This document shows positions 1 to 5,514 of a stretch of DNA of 5,514 bases, in pieces. A model generated the notes under the pieces. That model worked only from the letters and a program-made list of their open reading frames with translations. It had not been told where the DNA came from and did not search any database. The stretch comes from JANRKN01 sp033763435 (lineage in GTDB: Bacteria; Planctomycetota; Phycisphaerae; Phycisphaerales; UBA1924): contig JANRKN010000139.1 of NCBI GenBank assembly GCA_033763435.1, positions 1 through 5,514 on the forward strand, read 5' to 3'. A program made the translations under genes and the position numbers. Within the stretch, counting starts at the first letter, position 1; each line of letters starts with the position of its first letter.

Positions 1-900
1 GCGCACGAGCTTGCGCATCACTGGTTCGGCGATCTGATCACCTGCAACTCGTGGGAGCATCTGTGGCTCAACGAGGGCTGGGCGACCTATGCCGAGGCGC
101 TGTGGGCCGAGCATGTCGGCGGGCGCAACGCGTACATGGCCAAAGTCCGCCAGAACGCGCTGAGCCTGCGCCGCTCGGCGCGCGGGTACTGGCCCGCGGC
201 GCCCGCGATGGCCTCGCGGTACTACGACGACCCGGACTCGAACTTCATGAAGGCCGACGATGTGTACTCCAAGGGCTCGATCGTGCTGCACATGCTGCGT
301 CAGCGCCTGGGCGACGAGGCGTTCTTCAAGGGCGTGCGCGAGTATGTGCAGCGGTTCAAGTTCCGCGAGGTCGAAACGGACGACTTCCGGCGGGTGATGG
401 AGGAGGTGAGCGGACAGAGCCTCGAGCGGTTCTTCGAGCAGTGGGTCTATCGCCCCGGCATGCCGAGGCTGGAGATTGACCTTGCGTGGACGCCCGGCAC
501 ACGCACCGACGACGCCGGCCAGCCGCTGCCCGAGGGGACGATCACGGTCACGATGGAGCAGTCGCAGACGATCGATGCGCTGAACCCGGCGTACGCGCTG
601 CAGCTTCCGATCCGGTTCGTGATGCCCGACGGCGCCAGCGTGTGGGAGTACATGACGCTGGACACGCGCACGGGTCAGGCGACGTTCACACTGCCCGACC
701 GGCCCGCGCGGGTGAGCGTTGACCCGAACATCACGCATCTGTCGATCAACCGGATCCGGACGCCTTTGCCCGAGCCCGAGAGGCCCGCGGCCTCGCCGAT
801 CGAGAAGCCCGCCGAGACGCCGAGCGTGCCCGCGAGCGAAACCCCCGCGGGTGAACCGACGGGCACGCCGAGCGCTGCGCCCGCGATCGAACCCAAGTAA
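1..900 (+). CDS. M1 family zinc aminopeptidase-like protein, C-terminal part (5' end outside window)
   Basis: The reading frame is open from the first base, so the N-terminus lies upstream; 299 residues are visible. Residues 2-6 read HELAH and are followed after 18 residues by Glu25 in WLNEGWATY. This is the HExxH-18-E zinc site of M1 (gluzincin) aminopeptidases: His2, His6 and Glu25 bind zinc and Glu3 is the general base. Tyr89 in VYSKGSIVLHMLR matches the transition-state-stabilising tyrosine, spaced as in the family. The GxMEN substrate-binding motif must lie upstream of the window. After the helical M1 segment (to about residue 157) comes a beta-type domain (about 158-250), then a tail rich in Pro, Glu, Thr and Ala ending in AIEPK, probably disordered. 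All visible catalytic residues are intact. The protein probably releases N-terminal residues from peptides outside the cytoplasm, by analogy with the exported paralogue just downstream. The ATG at base 136 is an internal Met, not the start. Family call is firm; substrate unknown. Confidence 0.93.
   Translation, partial: AHELAHHWFGDLITCNSWEHLWLNEGWATYAEALWAEHVGGRNAYMAKVRQNALSLRRSARGYWPAAPAMASRYYDDPDSNFMKADDVYSKGSIVLHMLRQRLGDEAFFKGVREYVQRFKFREVETDDFRRVMEEVSGQSLERFFEQWVYRPGMPRLEIDLAWTPGTRTDDAGQPLPEGTITVTMEQSQTIDALNPAYALQLPIRFVMPDGASVWEYMTLDTRTGQATFTLPDRPARVSVDPNITHLSINRIRTPLPEPERPAASPIEKPAETPSVPASETPAGEPTGTPSAAPAIEPK
756..897 (+). other. Pro/Glu/Thr/Ala-rich C-terminal tail of the first M1 protein
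   Basis: The last roughly 45 residues are low in complexity, with recurring ETP/GTP-plus-proline units (ETPSVP, ETPAGEP, GTPSAAP). A 10-bp direct repeat, ACGCCGAGCG, occurs at 817-826 and 865-874. No hydrophobic anchor or sorting signal is seen. The segment is probably a disordered tail. It replaces the helical repeats and SecD-like domain found at the equivalent place in the downstream paralogue. Confidence 0.6.
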
Positions 901-932
901 TCTGTCCACGCCGAGAACCGTTCCATGACCGC

Positions 933-938
933 GAAGGA
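933..938 (+). promoter_or_regulatory. Ribosome binding site deciding the start at 949
   Basis: GAAGGA lies 10 nt before the ATG at 949. The alternative in-frame ATG at 925 has no convincing purine-rich site before it and would place eight polar or charged residues ahead of the signal peptide. The site lies within the 48-bp gap after the first M1 gene. No promoter or terminator hairpin is visible in that gap, which favours co-transcription of the two peptidase genes. Confidence 0.6.
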
Positions 939-948
939 CCGCTCTGCC

Positions 949-3900
949 ATGACTTTCTCACGCCCTGTGTCCCGTGTTGCGCTTCGCACCGCACTCCGTG
1001 TTGGCCCGGCCCTGATTCTGGCGATGCTCAGCGGAGCGGCGGTCGGCCGGGCAGAAGATTGGGGCTGCGAACACTGCCGGCTCGAGGCGCTGAGGGCGCT
1101 TGGCCCAGAGATGGGCGCGACTGACGGAGTGTCGGGCAAGGACCTGCGCAACTTCCCGCCCCACCGCGTCGCGGACATGACGGAGATGAAGCTCGACTTC
1201 ACGATCCCGGACATGGAGACGCCGCGGATCGAGGCGCGCCAGTCGCTCACGTTCCGGACGTTCGGCAAAGCGGTGCCCGAGATGAGGCTCGACGCCCGGC
1301 AGTTTGGCGTCTCGCGCGTGATGATCTCGCGTGCGGGGGATGGCGTGCGCGAGCGGCGTGTGAGCTTTACGCACGACGGCGTGGTGCTGACGGTGCGGTT
1401 CGACCCGCCCCTGGGCGGCAACGCGAACTACACGATGCTGACCGAGTACACGATCGGGCGCCCCGCCGACGGGCTCGTGTGGACGCTTCCCTCGCGCGAT
1501 CATCCGGGCCGGCCCGCGCAGCTCCACACGCAGGGGCAGCCTCAGACTAATTCGTTCTGGTTCCCGATCGTCGACTTTCCGAACGATCGTCTGCGGACGG
1601 AGATCAGCGTCACGGTGCCGCCGGGGTACACGGCCATCAGCAACGGACGGCTGCTGTCGCGCAAGACGCTGACGCTCGAGCGGTCGAACAAGCTGGGCGA
1701 GCGAGCGCCCGAGGCGTTCGAGCAGTTTGTGTACCGGCAGGCGCAGGACCATGTGCCGTACCTGGTGTCGCTGATCGTCGGGAAGTTCGACGTGGTGGAC
1801 CTCGGGACGCCTGAGCTGCCGATGCCTGTGTACGTGCCGCCGGGCCGTGCGGCCGACGTGCGCGGAACCTATGGCCGAACGCCCGACATGGTGCGGTTCT
1901 TTGAGACGCTGCTCCAGGAGCCGTACCCGTTCGAGAAGTACGCGCAGACGCTGGTCTGGAACTTCGGCGCGGGCGGCATGGAGAACTCCAGCGCGACGAC
2001 GATGTACGACACCGCGCTCTTTTCGCCCGAGGCGCTGCTCGACCACGACCTGGACGGGCTCATCAGCCACGAGCTGGCCCATCAGTGGTTCGGGGATCTG
2101 ATCACGTGCAACTCGTGGCAGCACATCTGGCTCAACGAGGGCTGGGCGACGTACATGACCGCGCTGTGGTTCGAGCACCGCGACGGCGCTACGGGCTATC
2201 TCGACAGCATGCTTGCCAACTTCGGGCGGGTGATCGGCGCTGACCGCGTGGACCCCGCCAAGCCCACTCCTCCCGGTATGGCGTCGCGGATCTACACGAA
2301 CCCATGGGATGCGTTCGGGCGTGCGGCGAATCCGTATCCCAAGGGCGCGAGCGTGCTGCACATGCTCCGGCGCAAGCTGGGCGATGAGGTCTTCTTCCGC
2401 GGCGTCCACGAATACCTGGACCGCTTCAAGGGGCGCACGGTCGAGACGAGTGATTTCCGCCGGGCGCTTGAGGAAGCGTCGGGGTTGTCGCTCGAGAAGT
2501 TCTTTGTTCAGTGGGTCGAGAGGCCCGGCGTGCCGCGGGTGGACGTGGATCTGTCGTTCGAGGGCGGCACGCTGCGGGTGAAGGCGACGCAGACGCAGCA
2601 CATCGACGGCAACGTGCCGGCGTTCTCGCTCGATGTACCGATCTCGGTGACGCTGGCCGACGGCTCGGTGCGGCGCGAGGTTCTGAGCTTTGCCGCGCGT
2701 GAAGGTTCGCTCGAGATCCCGCTCCCCGGCGCGCCCGCGATGGTCGCGATCGACCCGGACATGACGCTGCTGGCGGAGTGGACGATCCGCCCCGGCGCGG
2801 GGCTGCCCGCGAACGCGACGGCGGCGCAGGTTGCGGCAGGGCCGACCGATTACTCCCGCGTGCAGGCGATGCGGACGCTCGGGCAGAGCCCGCAACTGGC
2901 GGGCGCGGAGGCGATCGAGAAGCTGGTGCGCGATGAGAAGGCGCCGACGGTGCTGCGCGTCGAGGGCGTGCGCGCGCTGGCAGCGCGGGGTGACCTTGCG
3001 ACGTTCTCGACGCTGTTCACGAGCGTGCGTGACCGGTGGGAAGTGCGCGAGGCGCTGGTCGAAGGCGCGGCGGCGCTCGCAACCGATGAGCGCAGGCCCC
3101 TGGAGGCGCGCGCGGCGGCGCAGAATCAGTTCGAGGGCCTGATCGCCGCGATGATCGACAAGGACCCGAGCCGCAAGGTGCGCGCCGACGCACTGGCGGC
3201 GCTCGGCAAGATGAAGTCGGTGCGCTTTGCGCCGGTGGTTGTCGCGGCGCTCGAGCAACCCTCGCAGGACGACCGCGTGCGCCAGGCAGCGATCGATGCG
3301 CTGGTGGCGATGGACCGGCCCGAGGCGCTGAGCGCGGCGGTTCGTTACTCGGCGCCCGCGTATCTGAGCCGCACGCGGGCGACGGCGATCCGCGCCCTGG
3401 CGCAGGCCGCGAGGTTCGATCGTGATCGCGCGTTCCGCACGCTCGAGGGGCTGCTGCGCGATTCGGTGCGAAGGCCTCGGCTCGCGGCGGGCGAAGCGAT
3501 CGCGCAGCTGGGCGATACGCGCGGGCGCGAGGCGCTTGCGGCGCTCGAGCAGGAAACGACCGATCCGGTCGAGAAGCGTCTGATCGCCGGCTGGCGAGCG
3601 GCGCTTGAGAAGCGCATCGAAGACCTCGCGGCGCAGGGCCTCAGCGAGCCCGAAACCGTCTGGCGCCCGATCCTGGGCCTCGCGCCGTTTACTCAGAGCG
3701 AGGCCGACCGCGAGAACCTGAGCCGGGATCCGGCCGCGTTCTTCGCGTCGCTGGGCTATGTCGTCGAGATGCGGGGCGAGCAGGCGTTCATGCTGCTGCA
3801 CAACACGCGCGGCAAGCGCCTGGCCGCGACGGACGGACGCTGGAGCGTCACACGCGCGTATCGGGATGATGCCGACCCGACGGCGATCGGGTTTGAGCTG

Positions 3901-4194
3901 GATCCGACGGGCGCGAACCTGTTGGCCGAGCTGACGGGCAAGAGTTTGGAGAAGCCGCTGGCGATCGAGGTCGGGGGCGTGGTGTACATCGCGCCGCGGG
4001 TCCGCTCGCCGATCGCGGGCTCGGCGGTGATCTCGGGTTCGTTCACCGAGGCGCAGGCGTCGGCGCTGATCGAGCAGCTCTCGGGCAAGGCGGGTTTGCT
4101 GGAGTTCCGCATCGCGGTCGCGCCGGGCGAACGGAGCGACGAGGCCGCGCTGCGCGAGGCGTTCAGAAGCGCGAAGCCCAACGACAAGCCGTGA
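949..4194 (+). CDS. Exported M1 family metallopeptidase with HEAT-like repeats and C-terminal SecD-head-like domain
   Basis: The protein has 1081 residues from the ATG at 949, chosen for its Shine-Dalgarno GAAGGA; the ATG at 925 would add eight residues. Residues 1-35 form a signal peptide (Arg-rich start, hydrophobic GPALILAMLSGAAV, likely cleavage after GRA35). A CEHC pair (Cys40, Cys43) follows at the mature N-terminus. The M1 N-terminal beta domain covers about 80-270, with WFPIVDFPNDR from 204. The catalytic domain has the GGMEN exopeptidase motif (342-346), HELAH (zinc ligands His374 and His378, general base Glu375), third ligand Glu397 and catalytic Tyr463, so it should be an active zinc aminopeptidase. 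A beta domain follows (about 545-625), then Ala/Arg/Leu-rich paired helices resembling HEAT repeats (about 634-890). Residues about 930-1060 end in a stretch (979-1055) that matches the SecD P1 head. It probably acts in the periplasm or an equivalent compartment. M1 enzymes with HEAT-like C-termini are known; the SecD-like extension is unusual. Substrate cannot be inferred. Confidence 0.95.
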   Translation: MTFSRPVSRVALRTALRVGPALILAMLSGAAVGRAEDWGCEHCRLEALRALGPEMGATDGVSGKDLRNFPPHRVADMTEMKLDFTIPDMETPRIEARQSLTFRTFGKAVPEMRLDARQFGVSRVMISRAGDGVRERRVSFTHDGVVLTVRFDPPLGGNANYTMLTEYTIGRPADGLVWTLPSRDHPGRPAQLHTQGQPQTNSFWFPIVDFPNDRLRTEISVTVPPGYTAISNGRLLSRKTLTLERSNKLGERAPEAFEQFVYRQAQDHVPYLVSLIVGKFDVVDLGTPELPMPVYVPPGRAADVRGTYGRTPDMVRFFETLLQEPYPFEKYAQTLVWNFGAGGMENSSATTMYDTALFSPEALLDHDLDGLISHELAHQWFGDLITCNSWQHIWLNEGWATYMTALWFEHRDGATGYLDSMLANFGRVIGADRVDPAKPTPPGMASRIYTNPWDAFGRAANPYPKGASVLHMLRRKLGDEVFFRGVHEYLDRFKGRTVETSDFRRALEEASGLSLEKFFVQWVERPGVPRVDVDLSFEGGTLRVKATQTQHIDGNVPAFSLDVPISVTLADGSVRREVLSFAAREGSLEIPLPGAPAMVAIDPDMTLLAEWTIRPGAGLPANATAAQVAAGPTDYSRVQAMRTLGQSPQLAGAEAIEKLVRDEKAPTVLRVEGVRALAARGDLATFSTLFTSVRDRWEVREALVEGAAALATDERRPLEARAAAQNQFEGLIAAMIDKDPSRKVRADALAALGKMKSVRFAPVVVAALEQPSQDDRVRQAAIDALVAMDRPEALSAAVRYSAPAYLSRTRATAIRALAQAARFDRDRAFRTLEGLLRDSVRRPRLAAGEAIAQLGDTRGREALAALEQETTDPVEKRLIAGWRAALEKRIEDLAAQGLSEPETVWRPILGLAPFTQSEADRENLSRDPAAFFASLGYVVEMRGEQAFMLLHNTRGKRLAATDGRWSVTRAYRDDADPTAIGFELDPTGANLLAELTGKSLEKPLAIEVGGVVYIAPRVRSPIAGSAVISGSFTEAQASALIEQLSGKAGLLEFRIAVAPGERSDEAALREAFRSAKPNDKP
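3883..4113 (+). other. SecDF P1-head-like domain within the M1 protein
   Basis: Residues 979-1055 of the M1 protein follow the order of SecD head motifs. These are a strand AIGFELDPTGA, a helix ending in LTG, PLAIEVGGVVYIAPRV (compare the SecD pattern LAIVLDGxVxSAPxI), SPIAGSAVISGSF (compare IxGGxxxIxGxF) and a final helix EAQASALIEQL. The Asp usual in the SecD 'DG' turn is Gly here. There are no SecD transmembrane helices around it, so it is not a translocase subunit. It may be a soluble fold reused for binding. The match is made from memory of the SecD consensus, not from a search. Confidence 0.75.
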
Positions 4195-4202
4195 GAGGCG
4201 TG

Positions 4203-4218
4203 CAGGCCCGAAGGCCTG
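4203..4218. terminator. GC-rich hairpin between convergent genes, possible bidirectional terminator
   Basis: The inverted repeat CAGGCC-CGAA-GGCCTG gives a perfect 6-bp stem and a 4-nt loop. Read on the minus strand, the loop is the very stable C(UUCG)G tetraloop. It starts exactly 8 nt after the plus-strand stop (4192-4194) and 8 nt after the minus-strand stop (4227-4229). Neither strand has a proper U-tract after the stem. It could therefore be a weak intrinsic terminator or a 3'-end stabiliser rather than a canonical terminator. Confidence 0.5.
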
Positions 4219-4226
4219 GGCCGCTT

Positions 4227-4781
4227 TCAGGCTTGAGGCCACATCGCGGCGAAGATCGCGGCGGTGCCCAGGCCCAGGATCAGCGTGTCGATGAGGTGCG
4301 AGCGCCAGCGTGGTGCGCGAGCCTGGAACCAGATCATGTTCGGGAGGCTCGACGCGCCGTAGGCCAGCACACCGACGGTGCCGAGGACCTGGAAGACCTT
4401 TGAGAAGCCCGAGCCGGCGGGGAGCGTCTCGGCGCCGATGTACGCGGTGAGGAATGCGACCGCGAGGTTGACGACGAACGTCGCGAGCATGTTGCGCGGG
4501 ATTGAGAACGGGCCCCAGAGATTGATCTGTCCGACGGGACCTTCCTTCCACTTGCGCTGAACCTCGGGGTCTTTCTGCTGCGCTTTCTCGACCCACGGGA
4601 ACTGATACTCACCGGGCGGGATGCCCGCGCGCTTGATCTCGGCGAGCAGGCTCTCTTCGGCGGGAAGCTTCTTGGAATCTCCGCCATGGACGCCCAGCAC
4701 GGCGTAGGAAAGGAAGCCCCACACCCACGCCCCGGCGCCCGCGGCGAGGATCGCCAGCCACAGCTTCATCAGCATGTCCAT
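4227..4781 (-). CDS. Conserved-type four-helix integral membrane protein of unknown function
   Basis: This 184-residue protein starts at an ATG preceded by a perfect AGGAGG six bases upstream, which favours it over the in-frame Met codons 3 and 5. Hydrophobic segments lie at about 7-29 (LAILAAGAGAWVWGFLSYAV), 98-118, 127-147 and 162-181. A charged hydrophilic loop (about 31-90) sits between the first and second helices and contains the cluster EKAQQKDPEVQRKWKE. No catalytic motif, metal site or signal cleavage site is evident. The short first helix with WGF, the long loop after it, and the SLPNMIW...HLID segment near the C-terminus recall uncharacterised small membrane proteins, but I cannot name a family. 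It is convergent with the M1 gene and divergent from the DUF1294 gene, so it is probably transcribed alone from its own promoter. The coding call is strong; function is unknown. Confidence 0.85.
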   Translation of the reverse strand: MDMLMKLWLAILAAGAGAWVWGFLSYAVLGVHGGDSKKLPAEESLLAEIKRAGIPPGEYQFPWVEKAQQKDPEVQRKWKEGPVGQINLWGPFSIPRNMLATFVVNLAVAFLTAYIGAETLPAGSGFSKVFQVLGTVGVLAYGASSLPNMIWFQARAPRWRSHLIDTLILGLGTAAIFAAMWPQA

Positions 4782-4787
4782 CGCGTG

Positions 4788-4793
4788 CCTCCT
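4788..4793 (-). promoter_or_regulatory. Consensus Shine-Dalgarno for the four-helix membrane protein
   Basis: AGGAGG on the minus strand, 6 nt before the ATG at 4781. It is the strongest ribosome binding site in the window and fixes the start of this gene. Confidence 0.8.
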
Positions 4794-4808
4794 GCCCCGG
4801 AAGCGGGC

Positions 4809-4837
4809 AGCATGGCACAGAAAGCGCGCGCTGTCAA
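4809..4837 (-). promoter_or_regulatory. Candidate sigma70-type promoter for the four-helix membrane protein
   Basis: On the minus strand a perfect -35 box TTGACA (4837-4832) is followed after exactly 17 bp by CATGCT (4814-4809). This matches TATAAT at only three positions, including the important second A and last T, and is preceded by an extended -10 TGC. Transcription would begin near 4802, giving a leader of about 20 nt that contains the AGGAGG. A 10-bp palindrome, AGCGCGCGCT (4823-4832), fills the spacer, and CTGT-CAA-ACAG (4831-4841) overlaps the -35. Both are possible operator elements. The prediction rests on pattern only, and the -10 is weak. Confidence 0.45.
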
Positions 4838-4883
4838 ACAGGGGACAGAAGCTCGCGGCACCGATGTGAGTTGGTCCCCGTGC

Positions 4884-4906
4884 CCCGCCCAGCTTGCCCG
4901 GGCGGG
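4884..4906 (+). promoter_or_regulatory. Leader hairpin upstream of the DUF1294 gene
   Basis: CCCGCCC (4884-4890) pairs with GGGCGGG (4900-4906) across a 9-nt loop, ending 21 nt before the ATG at 4928. The local palindrome GCCCGGGC (4896-4903) competes with this pairing. There is no U-tract. It may be a 5'-UTR structure, or chance in GC-rich DNA. No clear promoter for the plus-strand gene was found nearby. Confidence 0.3.
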
Positions 4907-4927
4907 TTCACCGGCGGACGATCGGCC

Positions 4928-5194
4928 ATGCGTGTGATTCTCTGGGTCTATGTCTTGGCGACTTTGGTGACTTTCGCGGCATACGCGATCGACAAACACC
5001 GCGCCGCGACGCGCCGATGGCGCATCCCCGAGTTGCATCTGCACCTGCTCGCGCTGATCGGCGGCTGGCCCGGGGCGCTGGCGGCGATGAAACTCATCCG
5101 CCACAAGAACCGCAAGGGTCGGTTTCTGCTGGTGACGGGCGCGATCGTGCTGCTGCACGCTGGGGCGTGGGCGGTTTATCTGCTCCGCGGCTGA
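4928..5194 (+). CDS. DUF1294 family small membrane protein
   Basis: The protein has 88 residues from the ATG at 4928, which has a weak GGCGGA 9 nt upstream. An upstream TTG at 4871 would add 19 Pro/Gly-rich residues that do not belong to the family, so it was rejected. The family signature is clear and in order: AIDKHRA (Asp22-Lys23, Ala26), WRIPE (31-35), LHLLALIGGWPGALAAMKL (38-56) and RHKNRK (58-63). Three hydrophobic segments at about 3-20, 37-54 and 65-85 make it an inner-membrane protein. Some family members carry an N-terminal cold-shock domain; this one does not and is a stand-alone form of normal length. No biochemical function is established for DUF1294, and the neighbours suggest none. 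Its 3' end overlaps the convergent ExbD-like gene by 19 bp. Confidence 0.93.
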   Translation: MRVILWVYVLATLVTFAAYAIDKHRAATRRWRIPELHLHLLALIGGWPGALAAMKLIRHKNRKGRFLLVTGAIVLLHAGAWAVYLLRG

Positions 5195-5514
5195 TAGGAG
5201 ACTTTCACAAATCCCGCGTCCTTGGCAATCTGCACGGCGCCCGCGATCGCTTCCATCGGCGCGCTCGGCTCAGCGCCCACGAGCAGGCCCGGGTCCTTCG
5301 GAAGCTGCGCGAGCACATTGCGAAGCTCAGCGCGGTCGCGCATCACGCGGTCGCCCGAGCGATACTCGGCGCTGCCGTTGACCCAGCGCACGAGCAGTTG
5401 CTGAGGCGGGAGGCTTTGCGTGGGCGTCGAGCTGGCCGCGGCGCGGGTGCCGATCGAGGTCGCGAGCTGGCCCTCTTCCACCGCGAGCGTGCCCGCGATG
5501 ATGAAGTAGAAGAG
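5176..5514 (-). CDS. ExbD/TolR-like biopolymer transport protein, C-terminal part (5' end outside window)
   Basis: The minus-strand frame is open to the window edge, so only the last 112 residues are visible. The first ten or so (LFYFIIAGTLA) look like the end of the single N-terminal transmembrane helix of ExbD/TolR. A linker rich in Ala, Ser, Thr and Pro follows, then a periplasmic domain: strand QQLLVRWVNGSAEYRSGDR, helix DRAELRNVLAQL, strand GLLVGAEPSAPMEAI, helix VQIAKDAG and final strand FVKVSYQ. This is the usual ExbD order, including the closing 'aG..kV' element. With an ExbB/TolQ/MotA-type partner, such proteins couple the proton gradient to outer-membrane transport or envelope maintenance. 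The partner would be expected just upstream, outside the window. The GTG at 5481 is internal, not the start. The family call rests on pattern; the catalytic membrane Asp is not visible here. Confidence 0.8.
   Translation of the reverse strand, partial: LFYFIIAGTLAVEEGQLATSIGTRAAASSTPTQSLPPQQLLVRWVNGSAEYRSGDRVMRDRAELRNVLAQLPKDPGLLVGAEPSAPMEAIAGAVQIAKDAGFVKVSYQPRSR

Noticed and set aside
136..138. ATG at 136 as start of the first gene
   Set aside because: The frame is open upstream to the window edge and already contains the zinc-binding motif before this Met.
51..479. Arg/Gly-rich plus-strand frame over the start of the first M1 gene
   Set aside because: It is an out-of-frame shadow; the true frame carries the HExxH-18-E motif.
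675..1421. A 248-codon minus-strand frame across the junction of the two M1 genes
   Set aside because: The translation is Ser/Arg-rich with no recognisable motif, and both ends lie within intact peptidase coding sequence on the other strand.
3883..4113. Possibility that the C-terminal region is a separate secD gene joined by an error
   Set aside because: There is no start codon with a ribosome binding site, no transmembrane helices, and the frame is continuous with the helical repeats, so a domain fusion is simpler.
958..4596. A 1212-codon open frame on the minus strand opposite the large M1 gene
   Set aside because: It is extremely rich in Arg, His and Ala, shows no domain, overlaps two well-supported genes and is typical of stop-poor antisense frames in high-GC DNA.
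4871..4927. TTG-initiated 19-residue extension of the DUF1294 protein
   Set aside because: The added residues are Pro/Gly-rich, precede the normal family start, overlap the leader hairpin and lack a good ribosome binding site.
4769..5158. 129-codon minus-strand frame opposite the DUF1294 gene
   Set aside because: It has no motif, it overlaps the start of the four-helix protein gene and its promoter, and the plus strand clearly encodes DUF1294.

Overview
The window is GC-rich (by eye about two thirds G+C), densely coding bacterial chromosome. It looks like a Gram-negative-type organism with an outer membrane: it has an ExbD/TolR-like protein and exported zinc peptidases with classical signal peptides. 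High GC, a large exported M1 peptidase with HEAT repeats and a SecD-type head domain outside SecD would fit a planctomycete, possibly a Phycisphaerae-like lineage. That assignment is inference, not a demonstrated placement. I see no mobile element, CRISPR array, RNA gene or other accessory DNA.

Layout. (1) 1-900, plus strand: the C-terminal 299 residues of an M1 (gluzincin) aminopeptidase-like protein, cut by the window start and ending in a Pro/Glu/Thr/Ala-rich tail. (2) 949-4194, plus strand: a complete 1081-residue exported M1 metallopeptidase. It is a paralogue of gene 1, probably co-transcribed with it, and continues into a HEAT-like helical repeat region and a C-terminal domain that closely resembles the periplasmic P1 'head' of SecD. 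(3) 4227-4781, minus strand: a four-helix membrane protein of unknown function, convergent with gene 2. A GC-rich hairpin lies exactly midway between the two stop codons. (4) 4928-5194, plus strand: a small DUF1294 membrane protein, divergent from gene 3 across a 146-bp intergenic region that holds the best promoter candidate of the window. (5) 5176-5514, minus strand: the C-terminal part of an ExbD/TolR-like protein, running off the window end. Its last codons overlap those of the DUF1294 gene tail to tail.

Function. The two peptidases look like a duplicated extracytoplasmic aminopeptidase pair that has diverged at the C-terminus. One copy has a short disordered tail and the other has helical repeats plus the SecD-like module. 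The other three genes are membrane or envelope proteins with no evident shared pathway with the peptidases, and their orientations argue against one operon. The most noteworthy observation is the M1-HEAT-SecD-head architecture. The rest of the window is ordinary, and I do not see a new multi-gene system here.
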